Source of the DNA: Methylotenera sp.
Lineage (GTDB): Bacteria > Pseudomonadota > Gammaproteobacteria > Burkholderiales > Methylophilaceae
NCBI GenBank assembly: GCA_021732405.1
Contig: JAKFVB010000034.1
Location: 1-60,168, forward strand
Reading direction: 5' to 3'
Length of the DNA: 60,168 nt
How positions within the stretch are numbered: the first letter of the stretch is position 1; the number at the start of each line of letters is the position of its first letter. The notes under the pieces were generated by a model that was given only the letters and a program-made list of their open reading frames with translations, was not told where the DNA came from and ran no database searches. This document shows, piece by piece, positions 28,042-36,257 of this stretch. Both the position numbers and the translations under genes were made by a program.

Positions 28042-28428
28042 TTACCAAATCGCAATTGCAAAAATAAGCACAGACAGACCAACTAAACACAACACCACGC
28101 GGCTAGAAAAACGCGCATTTTTAAGTGAGGTCATCCAGTGAATGTCTTGCAACAAATGCCGAATACCCGCATAAAAGTGATGGAAAAACGCCCAAGAAAG
28201 CCCAATTAGTAGTAGCTTCGCATACCAAGCATCTAGTCTTAGTGACAGTAAATAGTAGCTAAACGGTGAGTCGACTGAAGCTTTAAATGTCAATAGAATC
28301 AAAGGCAAAGCTAAAAACAAACCCACGCCAGATGCTCTATGCAAAATAGACACCACCGCGTTAATTGGTAGGCGAATGGTCAATAAATTCAGATTCTTAG
28401 GTCTGTTTTTAGTTAACTTTTTTTGCAT
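28042..28428 (-). CDS. sdhC: Succinate dehydrogenase cytochrome b556 subunit
   Basis: The 128-residue protein has three transmembrane helices, the family motif SILHRASGVGLFL near residue 29 and the heme-binding histidine region HHFYAGIRHLLQD. It starts just 3 bases after the malic enzyme gene, so both are very probably on one transcript. Confidence 0.96.
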   Translation of the reverse strand: MQKKLTKNRPKNLNLLTIRLPINAVVSILHRASGVGLFLALPLILLTFKASVDSPFSYYLLSLRLDAWYAKLLLIGLSWAFFHHFYAGIRHLLQDIHWMTSLKNARFSSRVVLCLVGLSVLIFAIAIW

Positions 28429-28431
28429 GAA

Positions 28432-29628
28432 TTATTCTTTTGCCGCTCTTGCTACTGCGCCCGAAACCCGCTCTAACAAACGCGCATCAAAGGGTTTGGG
28501 GATAATGTATTCCTTACCAAACTTAAGCTCAGTCAAGTTGTATGCTTTCAAAATCTCCGCTGGAACTGGCTCGCGCGCTAATTCACTTAATGCTTTCGCC
28601 GCTGCGATTTTCATCTTCTCGGTGATTTTGGTCGCTTTTGCGTCCAAAGCGCCGCGGAATAGATAAGGGAAACACAAGGCATTGTTTACCTGATTCGGAA
28701 AATCGCTGCGGCCAGTCGCCATCAAAATATCATCTCGCACTGCATGCGCGATGCTTGGCAAAATTTCTGGGTCAGGATTCGCCAAGGCAAAGATGATTGG
28801 ATTTTTCGCCATACCTTTAATCAATTCAGCATCCAATGCATTTTTCGCAGAAACCCCAATAAATACATCTGCGTCTGGCATTACATCAGCCAAAGTTGCT
28901 GCGTTTGTTGGTGCTACAGCCAAATCACGATTGTTATCATGTAAATCCGCACGATTAGTATCCAGAACACCACTTCTATCCACCATGGTGATATTGGTTG
29001 CACCCATTAATTTAAGTAGCTTTGCACAAGAACAACCTGCCGCACCCGCGCCTAAAAATACGATTTTGGCGGTTGGCAAAGTTTTGCCTTGTAACTCAAG
29101 CGCATTTAAAAGTGCCGCCGCGACAATCACCGCGGTGCCATGCTGATCATCATGGAATACTGGGATATCCAAGCGGCGTTTCAGCTCATTTTCAATATAA
29201 AAACAATGTGGCGCGGCTATATCTTCTAAGTTAATGCCGCCAAAAGTCGGCGCAATATTCACTACCGTTTGAATAAACTCATCAGGCGTGGCGGCATTAA
29301 TTTCGATATCAAATACATCAATGCCTGCAAAACGTTTAAACAACACCGCTTTGCCTTCCATCACTGGCTTACTAGCCAACGCACCCATATTGCCTAAGCC
29401 CAAAACTGCCGTACCATCGGTGATCACTGCAATCAAATTACCTTTATTAGTATATTTATAGGCATTAGCTGGGTCAGCATGAATTTCGCGCACTGGCTCT
29501 GCTACGCCGGGAGTGTATGCAAGCGATAAATCATCTTGCGTGGCGCAAGGTTTGGATGAATCGACACTCAATTTCCCTGGTTTTGGAAATTGGTGATAAT
29601 CCAGCGCACGTTTTTTTAAGTCATCCAT
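28432..29628 (-). CDS. Malic enzyme (short form, NAD(P)-dependent)
   Basis: The enzyme decarboxylates malate to pyruvate. The 398 residues contain the N-terminal malic domain (YTPGVAEPV, GLGNMGALASKPVMEGKA in two parts) and the NAD-binding domain (FLGAGAAGCSCAKLL). The C-terminal phosphotransacetylase-like domain of MaeB is absent. It leads the sdhCDAB operon, linking succinate oxidation to pyruvate formation. Cofactor preference cannot be fixed from the motif alone. Confidence 0.95.
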   Translation of the reverse strand: MDDLKKRALDYHQFPKPGKLSVDSSKPCATQDDLSLAYTPGVAEPVREIHADPANAYKYTNKGNLIAVITDGTAVLGLGNMGALASKPVMEGKAVLFKRFAGIDVFDIEINAATPDEFIQTVVNIAPTFGGINLEDIAAPHCFYIENELKRRLDIPVFHDDQHGTAVIVAAALLNALELQGKTLPTAKIVFLGAGAAGCSCAKLLKLMGATNITMVDRSGVLDTNRADLHDNNRDLAVAPTNAATLADVMPDADVFIGVSAKNALDAELIKGMAKNPIIFALANPDPEILPSIAHAVRDDILMATGRSDFPNQVNNALCFPYLFRGALDAKATKITEKMKIAAAKALSELAREPVPAEILKAYNLTELKFGKEYIIPKPFDARLLERVSGAVARAAKE

Positions 29629-29715
29629 TTTTACCCTAACAAATTTTCAGTACTTAGTTTTTATCACTTTATTTTAGTACTTGGTTTTAGTATTTAGCTC
29701 TTTGCATCTACTTTA

Positions 29716-29831
29716 AGGGCTTTTCAAAATCGGCAATGGTGAGAGCGCCAAGCGCAGACAGTACGACCAAAATAATCACACAGTACGTCAAGCGCAGGCT
29801 GACAACGCCAGTGCTGATTTTCAAAAGCCCT
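29716..29831. repeat. Inverted-repeat intergenic element
   Basis: The 116-bp unit has 16-base terminal inverted repeats with one mismatch (AGGGCTTTTCAAAATC against AGGGCTTTTGAAAATC). The interior carries further partial symmetry, with CAAGCGCAG blocks near CAGTACG on both sides. Ends begin with GGGC like the other elements in the island, but the core differs. It fills the space between the malic enzyme start and the GntR stop. Confidence 0.75.
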
Positions 29832-29837
29832 ACTCAC

Positions 29838-30578
29838 TTATTCGAGTTCGGACATGTAATGATGATCATCTGTAAGGCAGAGGCCAAGCCGCCATTCCAT
29901 CGGCTTATCGCCGTAAGTATAAGAAACGCGCTCAATACTCAACAGTGGGGCGCCAATCTGTAAATTTAAGGCTTCCGCCACCTCTGCGTTAGCCGCCACC
30001 GCTGTCAAACGCTCTTCTGCGCGTATCATGCGAATACCATATTCAGTCTCATACATGCTATACATAGAGCCCTGATTTTCTTCTACACGCGTACCGTTCA
30101 AGCCTTTAAAAGGTGCGGCTGGAATCACGATATGGTCGTAAATTAGCGGCCTGCCAGAAAAAGTCAGCAATCGTTTTACTTCAATCAATGCAGCGCCAGC
30201 CTTTATTTCCAAGACAGTTGCCATGCGCGCATCGGCTTTTGTTTTATTACAGTTTAACAATTCATTTTGTAATACTTCTTTCTGGCCGCTGGCTGCGGTT
30301 AAGCGCAAAAAGCGCAATTTAATACCTTCTTCATTATGCGTTGCTACAAACGTGCCCTTGCCTTGGCGACGAATCAAAATATTTTCGCCAGCCAAGCTAT
30401 CAATGGCCTTGCGCACTGTGCCTTGCGATACTTTATAACGTGATGCCAAATCGATTTCACTGGGAATCATTTCGCCGGGGCGCCATTCTCCGCCAATCAA
30501 GCTCTGTGTCAGCAGAACTTTAATCTGGTCGTATAAAGGTTTATAACTAGGTGAGTTGTAGGCTTTATCTATCATCAT
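29838..30578 (-). CDS. GntR-family regulator, HutC/UTRA subfamily
   Basis: The N-terminal winged helix (about 12-75: PLYDQIKVLL, MIPSEIDLASRYKVSQGTVRKAI in two parts, RRQGKGTFV) is followed by a UTRA effector domain (about 95-240). HutC-type regulators typically repress until a small metabolite binds. It is divergent to the lyase/methylcitrate arm and points toward the malic enzyme-SDH arm, so it probably controls one or both. A perfect inverted repeat near its start is a candidate site. Confidence 0.92.
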   Translation of the reverse strand: MMIDKAYNSPSYKPLYDQIKVLLTQSLIGGEWRPGEMIPSEIDLASRYKVSQGTVRKAIDSLAGENILIRRQGKGTFVATHNEEGIKLRFLRLTAASGQKEVLQNELLNCNKTKADARMATVLEIKAGAALIEVKRLLTFSGRPLIYDHIVIPAAPFKGLNGTRVEENQGSMYSMYETEYGIRMIRAEERLTAVAANAEVAEALNLQIGAPLLSIERVSYTYGDKPMEWRLGLCLTDDHHYMSELE

Positions 30579-30640
30579 AAGCTCACAGTAATGAAGTTGA
30601 CATGATTAAAACATAGCCTTAAAAAATAGTCTAGTGTTTT

Positions 30641-30665
30641 ATATCTTATATAAGACATAAGATAT
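30641..30665. promoter_or_regulatory. Candidate GntR operator (perfect inverted repeat)
   Basis: Arms ATATCTTAT (30641-30649) and ATAAGATAT (30657-30665) are perfect inverted repeats separated by 7 bases. The site ends 3 bases before the -35 box of the plus-strand promoter and lies 63 bases upstream of the GntR start. Binding by the adjacent regulator is inferred from position and symmetry. Confidence 0.6.
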
Positions 30666-30668
30666 TTG

Positions 30669-30698
30669 TTGACATTAAAACAACGCACTCTATATAAT
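30669..30698 (+). promoter_or_regulatory. Near-consensus sigma-70 promoter for the lyase/methylcitrate arm
   Basis: TTGACA at 30669-30674 and TATAAT at 30693-30698 match the consensus exactly, with an 18-base spacer. The first gene starts 60 bases after the -10 box. Such strength suggests that the gene set is held down by a repressor unless induced. Confidence 0.8.
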
Positions 30699-30757
30699 CA
30701 ATTTAATTATTATCCATCCGTTAAAAAGCATGATGGAAATTACATATAGGACTTTAT

Positions 30758-31639
30758 ATGGAAATAGGCTTTCGCCCCCGCCGTTCAATGCTTTATGTGC
30801 CTGGTTGCAATCTGCACTACTTAGATCGTGCACGCACATTGCAAGCTGATTCAGTCATTCTGGATTTGGGCGACCCTATATTGATAGACTGTAAAATACA
30901 ATCGCGCGAGAACATTGTAGCTGCTGTTAAGCAAGGTGGCTACGGCTCGCGCGAGGTGGTCGTGCGAGTGAATAATTTGGATTCCATTTGGGGGCATGAC
31001 GACATCAAAGCGGTTGCTAATATCGGTGCCGATGCGATTCTTTTCCCTAATATCGAATCTGCAGACGATGTTCACATCGCCCTAAAATGGCTGGATGACG
31101 CTGGAGGTAGCCATATGCCTATTATGGTGATGATTGAAAGCCCGATTGCGGTATTGAATGCCAAAGAAATTGCAGCAGCAAGCGACCGTATCGGCTGTAT
31201 GGTAATGGCAACTTCCGATTTGATTTCGCAACTGCACGCTCGCGTAACGCATGAGCGTAGCGCAATACTCACTTCACTTTCATTGGTCATTTTAGCCGCT
31301 CGCGCTTATGGCCGCTGTGTGGTGGATGGCATTTCAAGTGATTTTAAAAATATGCACTCATTTGAATACGCCTGTCGTTTAGGGCGCGATATGGGCTTTG
31401 ATGGCAAATCATTGGTACACCCAGCGCAGATTGCCTACAGCAATGATGCTTACACGCCTAAGTCTACAGAAATCAAAAGTGCACGCGCTATTATCCAAGC
31501 CTTAAAAGAGGCCAATGATGCAGGCCGTGGAACAGTGGTGGTAGATGACAAACTGGTTGAGCATCATCATGTAAAAGCAGCACAAAGACTATTAAAGCTC
31601 AATGACATGATTGCAGAACTTGAAGAAGAGTTTATCTAG
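30758..31639 (+). CDS. CitE-family CoA-ester lyase, 293 aa
   Basis: This is the paralogue nearest to classic malyl-CoA/citramalyl-CoA lyases: MLYVPG near the start, an arginine strand (VVVRVNNLDS), and magnesium ligands E127 (MIESPIAVLNAKEI) and D154 (MATSDL). The usual LEDAV acidic motif is altered to LGDPI at 37-41, so its activity may differ. It begins behind an AGGA site and is first in the plus-strand arm. A repeat element separates it from the hydratase-like gene. Substrate is inferred to be a C4-C5 CoA ester. Confidence 0.82.
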   Translation: MEIGFRPRRSMLYVPGCNLHYLDRARTLQADSVILDLGDPILIDCKIQSRENIVAAVKQGGYGSREVVVRVNNLDSIWGHDDIKAVANIGADAILFPNIESADDVHIALKWLDDAGGSHMPIMVMIESPIAVLNAKEIAAASDRIGCMVMATSDLISQLHARVTHERSAILTSLSLVILAARAYGRCVVDGISSDFKNMHSFEYACRLGRDMGFDGKSLVHPAQIAYSNDAYTPKSTEIKSARAIIQALKEANDAGRGTVVVDDKLVEHHHVKAAQRLLKLNDMIAELEEEFI

Positions 31640-31654
31640 AACAAGAATTTATTT

Positions 31655-31797
31655 AGGGCGCTTCTATAAATTCAAAATTCTAAGTCAGGCGAGGCGTGAT
31701 TAAAAAATAATGACGCGATATATAAATGATATATAAGGAATTATTTTTTATGAGCAACGATGCATCACGACGAAATTTGAAATTATAGAAGTGCCCT
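31655..31797. repeat. Dispersed MITE-like element, copy 2
   Basis: This 143-bp unit has terminal inverted repeats of 22 bases with two mismatches (first 20: AGGGCGCTTCTATAAATTCA). The interior at 31734-31759 is identical over 26 bases to copy 1 at 19702-19727, in reverse. It lies between two genes of the plus-strand arm and could affect their co-expression. No transposase is in the window. Confidence 0.87.
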
Positions 31798-31818
31798 TTA
31801 GAAAAAGAGTAAATAAGC

Positions 31819-32910
31819 ATGCTATCCACCAAAACAAATAATGGGCGCTATTTTGAAGACTTCACGTTGAATGAAGTGATTCAACACGCCGCGCCACGCA
31901 CGATTACTGCAGGCGATTGCGCGCTGTATCTTGGTTTATATGGCTCACGCAATCCTTTACATTGCAGCCAGCCTTTTGCTCAAAGCGTCGGTTACAAAAC
32001 AACGCCTGTAGATGATTTATTGGCTTTTCATATCGCCTTTGGTAAAACAGTACCGGATATTTCGGTCAATGCAATAGCCAATTTAGGCTACGCCGATGTG
32101 CGCTTTATTCAGCCTGTTTTTGTGGGTGATACGCTTTCTACATCCAGCCAAGTGATAGGTTTAAAACAAAACTCCAGCGGCAAAAATGGTGTGGTTTGGG
32201 TGCGCTCGACCGCAGTTAACCAACAAAATCAACCCGTTTTAAGCTGGGTACGCTGGGTAATGGTGCATAAAAACAATCTGGATAGTCCTGCGCCAGCAAC
32301 AGTTGTACCTGAATTGCCCGATTTTGTTGCGCCTGAGCACTTAACTATATCGAGTGACCTATCTGCGAAAAAATTTGATCGCACGGCTACAGGTGGTCAA
32401 TATTTTTGGGAGGACTACCAAGCAAGCGAACGTATCAATCATGCTGCCGGCTTGACTATCAATGATAGCGACCACTCGCTTGCAACGCATCTTTATCAAA
32501 ACAATGCACGTTTGCATTTCGAGAATTTATATTTTTTAAAAGATATTAATGTCATGGATGCTGTACAAATTCAAAAAGGCAAACGCTTGGTGTATGGCGG
32601 CGTGGCGATATCCATGTGCCGCGCTTTAAGCATCGATGGCCTGGAGAATGCGATTTCTATCGTGGCGATTAACGCTGGCACACACGCTAATCCCACTTTT
32701 GCGGGTGATACTATTTATTGCGTTACAGAAGTATTGGATACTTGGCGCTTGCCGAACAGCGATTTCGGCGCCTTAAGGTTACGCATGGTTGGTATTAAAA
32801 ATATGTCGCCAGCACATTTGACCGAGTTTAAAACAGATAAAGGCTACCACCCAAATGTGGTACTTGATTTAGATTACACAGTACTCATTCCGCGAAAAGG
32901 AAATTATTAA
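31819..32910 (+). CDS. Mesaconyl-CoA hydratase-like double-hotdog (MaoC) protein
   Basis: The 363-residue protein consists of two hotdog domains (about 8-155 and 190-355). Features recalled from Mch of the ethylmalonyl-CoA and 3-hydroxypropionate pathways include GRYFEDF, PVDDLLAFH, FGKTVPDISVNAIANLGYAD and RWVMVHK. D33 and H48 are candidate catalytic residues. Mch interconverts mesaconyl-C1-CoA and beta-methylmalyl-CoA. A lyase gene follows after a single base, as expected for a hydratase-lyase pair. The match is from memory of the family, and a related C5 hydratase remains possible. Confidence 0.8.
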   Translation: MLSTKTNNGRYFEDFTLNEVIQHAAPRTITAGDCALYLGLYGSRNPLHCSQPFAQSVGYKTTPVDDLLAFHIAFGKTVPDISVNAIANLGYADVRFIQPVFVGDTLSTSSQVIGLKQNSSGKNGVVWVRSTAVNQQNQPVLSWVRWVMVHKNNLDSPAPATVVPELPDFVAPEHLTISSDLSAKKFDRTATGGQYFWEDYQASERINHAAGLTINDSDHSLATHLYQNNARLHFENLYFLKDINVMDAVQIQKGKRLVYGGVAISMCRALSIDGLENAISIVAINAGTHANPTFAGDTIYCVTEVLDTWRLPNSDFGALRLRMVGIKNMSPAHLTEFKTDKGYHPNVVLDLDYTVLIPRKGNY

Positions 32911-32911
32911 T

Positions 32912-33946
32912 ATGGCTGAGGTTTTAAACATGGCTGATAGTCAAAAAAAGGTACATCCAAACGACGCTTTATTCGGTGGCGAAAAACCATTTCCGCTTAT
33001 TCCAGCTTGTGAACACTTTGCTGGTAGCGAAAAATTGATCTTAAAAGCGCTAAGCCTGCAATACAATTCCAATCCAAATGCGCCTGGCGCGGTGTTTGAT
33101 ATCACCTGCGATTGTGAAGACGGCGCAGCTAGCGGTCAGGAGCGCGATCACGCTGAAATGATTGTGCGCGTTTTAAACAGTGATGCCAATGTGTACAAAA
33201 TGGCTGGCGCACGCATTCACGATTACACCCATCCAGCGTGGAAACAGGATATTGATATTTTGGTGGGCGGCGCAGGAAAAGTACTGAGTTATATCACTAT
33301 TCCAAAATGCACCAGCTTAAATCAAGCGTCTGAAATGATCGCCTATATTCAAAAAGCGGCTACTTTTGCAGGCGTTGAAAGAGTGATTCCGGTACATATC
33401 CTGATTGAAACGCATGGTGCTTTGAATCAAGTGCACGAAATCGCCAAATTGCCATGGATTCAAGTACTGGATTTCGGCTTGATGGATTTTGTCAGCGCGC
33501 ACCATGGCGCAATCCCCGCCTCTGCCATGCGCAGCCCTGGCCAGTTTGAGCATCGCTTATTGGCGCGCGCCAAGGCAGAAGTGGTTTCTGCCGCATTGGC
33601 AAATGGCGTAGTGCCAGCACACAACGTAACGCTAGATTTAAAAAATGTAGAAACGACACAAGGCGATGCCAGTCGTGCACGCAATGAATTCGGTTTTATG
33701 CGTATGTGGAGTATCTATCCAACCCAAATTCAGGCCATTGTAGACGCCATGAAACCGAATTTTGATGAGGTAGCCGATGCTGCCAATATTCTGCTTGCCG
33801 CTCAGAATGCGGATTGGGGACCGATTCAGCATGCAGGTGAATTGCATGACCGGGCGACTTATCGCTACTTTTGGGAAGTGTTGCAAAAAGCTAAGCTGAC
33901 CAATGTTCCGATTTCAGAAGAATCGAATCGGGCTTTTTTTAGCTAA
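32912..33946 (+). CDS. CitE/HpcH-like aldolase or CoA-ester lyase, 344 aa
   Basis: A TIM-barrel lyase of a subgroup distinct from the other two: [12 protein letters not shown] acidic motif, [12 protein letters not shown] with an arginine, then likely magnesium ligands Glu ([10 protein letters not shown]) and Asp ([13 protein letters not shown]). It starts one base after the hydratase-like gene with an AAGGAAA site, so the two are tightly coupled. Cleavage of beta-methylmalyl-CoA or a relative is a reasonable inference. A second in-frame ATG at 32930 is also possible. Confidence 0.8.
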   Translation: MAEVLNMADSQKKVHPNDALFGGEKPFPLIPACEHFAGSEKLILKALSLQYNSNPNAPGAVFDITCDCEDGAASGQERDHAEMIVRVLNSDANVYKMAGARIHDYTHPAWKQDIDILVGGAGKVLSYITIPKCTSLNQASEMIAYIQKAATFAGVERVIPVHILIETHGALNQVHEIAKLPWIQVLDFGLMDFVSAHHGAIPASAMRSPGQFEHRLLARAKAEVVSAALANGVVPAHNVTLDLKNVETTQGDASRARNEFGFMRMWSIYPTQIQAIVDAMKPNFDEVADAANILLAAQNADWGPIQHAGELHDRATYRYFWEVLQKAKLTNVPISEESNRAFFS

Positions 33947-33993
33947 TTCACAGTATAAAGAATCATTACTTAACCCTCAAATTAGAGCAAAAA

Positions 33994-34881
33994 ATGACGC
34001 AATCAATCACCGCAGGCGCACGTTTTCGTGCCGCTTTACAAGCCGAAAAACCACTGCAAATCATCGGCGCTATCAGCGCATACCACGCCATGCTGGCGAC
34101 CCAAAGCGGCTTTAAAGCCATTTATTTGTCTGGTGGAGGCGTAGCTGCTGGCTCACTCGGTTTGCCAGATCTCGGCATCTCTACGCTTGAAGATGTATTG
34201 ATTGATGTGCGTCGCATCACCGATGCCGTGGATACACCATTATTAGTGGATATCGACACCGGCTGGGGTGGTGCTTTTAATATCGCGCGCTCTGTCAAAT
34301 CTATTGCCAAAGCAGGTGCCGCCGCGGTGCATATTGAAGACCAAGTTTCAGCCAAACGCTGTGGGCATAGGCCGAATAAAGCGATTGTAAGTCTGGACGA
34401 AATGGTAGACCGCGTAAAGGCTGCGGTAGATGCTAAACCTTACGATGACTTTGTGATTATGGCGCGCACCGATGCCTTGGCTGTTGAGGGTTTGCAATCT
34501 GCGATTGACCGCGCCTGTGCTTGCGTTGAGGCCGGTGCCGATATGATATTCCCAGAAGCGATTACCGAATTAAGTATGTACAAACAGTTTGCTGCCGCAG
34601 TCAAGGTGCCAGTGCTAGCCAATATTACCGAGTTTGGTAGCACACCTTTATTTACGGTAGATGAATTGCGCACGGCGGGTGTCAGTATGGTTTTATACCC
34701 ACTTTCTGCCTTCCGCGCCATGAACCAAGCCGCGTTGACGGTGTACGAAACAACACGTAAAGAAGGCACGCAAAAAAATGTGGTGCCATTAATGCAAACG
34801 CGTGCTGACCTTTATGTGCACTTGGGCTATCACGCTTTTGAGCAAAAGCTGGATGCGCTATTCAAGCAAGAAAAAAACTAA
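33994..34881 (+). CDS. prpB: 2-methylisocitrate lyase
   Basis: PrpB splits 2-methylisocitrate into pyruvate and succinate in the methylcitrate cycle. The 295 residues carry the signature [12 protein letters not shown] with the catalytic cysteine, the metal-binding [16 protein letters not shown] region and [10 protein letters not shown]. The family also includes phosphonopyruvate enzymes, but the direct neighbours prpC and prpD settle the call. It lies 47 bases after the lyase gene. Confidence 0.95.
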   Translation: MTQSITAGARFRAALQAEKPLQIIGAISAYHAMLATQSGFKAIYLSGGGVAAGSLGLPDLGISTLEDVLIDVRRITDAVDTPLLVDIDTGWGGAFNIARSVKSIAKAGAAAVHIEDQVSAKRCGHRPNKAIVSLDEMVDRVKAAVDAKPYDDFVIMARTDALAVEGLQSAIDRACACVEAGADMIFPEAITELSMYKQFAAAVKVPVLANITEFGSTPLFTVDELRTAGVSMVLYPLSAFRAMNQAALTVYETTRKEGTQKNVVPLMQTRADLYVHLGYHAFEQKLDALFKQEKN

Positions 34882-34923
34882 AATCATTTCACAATCAATG
34901 ATTTAAACCTAGGGAGGAACCTT

Positions 34924-36072
34924 ATGGAAAATGTAGCCGAAGCGCCTAAAAAGAAAAAAGGTGTAGCGCTTGCCGGTGTGACTGCAGGCAACACAGCGAT
35001 ATGCACCGTAGGCCATACAGGCAACGATCTGCATTACCGCGGTTACGATATTATTGAGCTGGCTAAATATGCGACTTTTGAAGAAGTAGCTTACTTATTG
35101 ATTCATGGCGAGTTACCAAACCAAGCACAATTAACGGCTTACCACGCCAAGTTAAAACAACTGCGCACTTTACCCGTTGAGCTTAAAACCGTATTAGAGC
35201 AGATTCCTAAGAACACACACCCGATGGATGTGATGCGCACCGGATGTGCGATGTTGGGCACTTTGCAGCCAGAAGCCGCAGACCGCAATGCAGAGGCCGC
35301 GCAAGATTTGGGTGACAGGCTGATTGCCTGTTTTGGTTCTATTTTGCTGTATTGGTACCATTGCAGCCATCACGGTAAACGCGTTAATGTAGAAACCGAT
35401 GATGACAGTATCGCCGCGCATTTTTTACACGTATTGCATGGCAAAGCGCCTAGTGCCTTGCATATTGCCGCCATGAATACATCGCTGGTTTTATATGCAG
35501 AGCATGAGTTTAATGCTTCCACTTTTACTGCACGCGTGATTGCCGGTACTTTGTCTGATATGTATAGCTGCATCACAGGCGCAATCGGCGCGTTGCGTGG
35601 CGCAAAACATGGCGGAGCGAATGAAGCCGCTATGGAAATCATTGAGCGCTACAAAAACGCCGATGAAGCTGAAGCCGATATTTTAGCGCGCATGGCAAAA
35701 AAAGAAATCATCATCGGTTTTGGGCATCCTGTGTACACGATTGCTGATCCAAGAAATGAATCAATCAAAGCAGTTTCGCAGAAGTTATCAGAGGATAACG
35801 GCAATATGACGCTTTTTGACGTTTCTTCACGCATCGAAGAAGTGATGTGGCGCGAGAAGAAAATGTTTCCTAATTTAGATTGGTACAGCGCATCTAGCTA
35901 CCATATGATGGGCATCCCTACTGGTATGTTTACACCCATATTTGTGATTTCGCGAACTAGCGGCTGGGTTGCGCATGTGATTGAGCAACGCATTGATAAC
36001 AAGATTATTCGGCCGAATGCGGAATATACAGGGCCTGATAATCGGCCATTCGCACAATTGAAAGACCGATAA
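34924..36072 (+). CDS. prpC: 2-methylcitrate synthase
   Basis: PrpC condenses propionyl-CoA with oxaloacetate. The 382-residue type II citrate-synthase fold shows [18 protein letters not shown], the HxA region (HHGKRVN), active-site [14 protein letters not shown] and [13 protein letters not shown] strong ribosome site (AGGGAGGA) precedes the ATG. No ordinary gltA is in the window, so it could also carry citrate-synthase side activity, but its neighbours favour methylcitrate synthesis. Confidence 0.95.
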   Translation: MENVAEAPKKKKGVALAGVTAGNTAICTVGHTGNDLHYRGYDIIELAKYATFEEVAYLLIHGELPNQAQLTAYHAKLKQLRTLPVELKTVLEQIPKNTHPMDVMRTGCAMLGTLQPEAADRNAEAAQDLGDRLIACFGSILLYWYHCSHHGKRVNVETDDDSIAAHFLHVLHGKAPSALHIAAMNTSLVLYAEHEFNASTFTARVIAGTLSDMYSCITGAIGALRGAKHGGANEAAMEIIERYKNADEAEADILARMAKKEIIIGFGHPVYTIADPRNESIKAVSQKLSEDNGNMTLFDVSSRIEEVMWREKKMFPNLDWYSASSYHMMGIPTGMFTPIFVISRTSGWVAHVIEQRIDNKIIRPNAEYTGPDNRPFAQLKDR

Positions 36073-36075
36073 ATG

Positions 36076-36184
36076 GAGATTGCCAGCGCATTACTGTGTT
36101 GCGCGGTGCTCGAAATCCTCATGTACGACGTGTACATTCCGGTTTCTGTGCTCCGTATGCCTTGTACTGCATCAGGCAATCACC
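36076..36184. repeat. Palindromic intergenic repeat with CATGTAC core
   Basis: GATTGCC at 36078-36084 pairs with GGCAATC at 36175-36181, and the centre has CATGTAC facing GTGTACAT around 36120-36137 flanked by GAAATCC and GGTTTC arms. It resembles repeats that I recall in many proteobacterial intergenic regions, though I cannot search for copies. It sits between prpC and prpD. Confidence 0.65.
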
Positions 36185-36257
36185 ATTTCTCTCAGTACTT
36201 CGCGGATAAATTTAAAATTCTTTCCAATTAATAAACTGATTAAAGGTAATTAGTATT

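Noticed and set aside
29640..29700. AGTACTT-type direct repeats upstream of malic enzyme
   Set aside because: The units are short, imperfect and AT-rich, so they are not distinguishable from chance.
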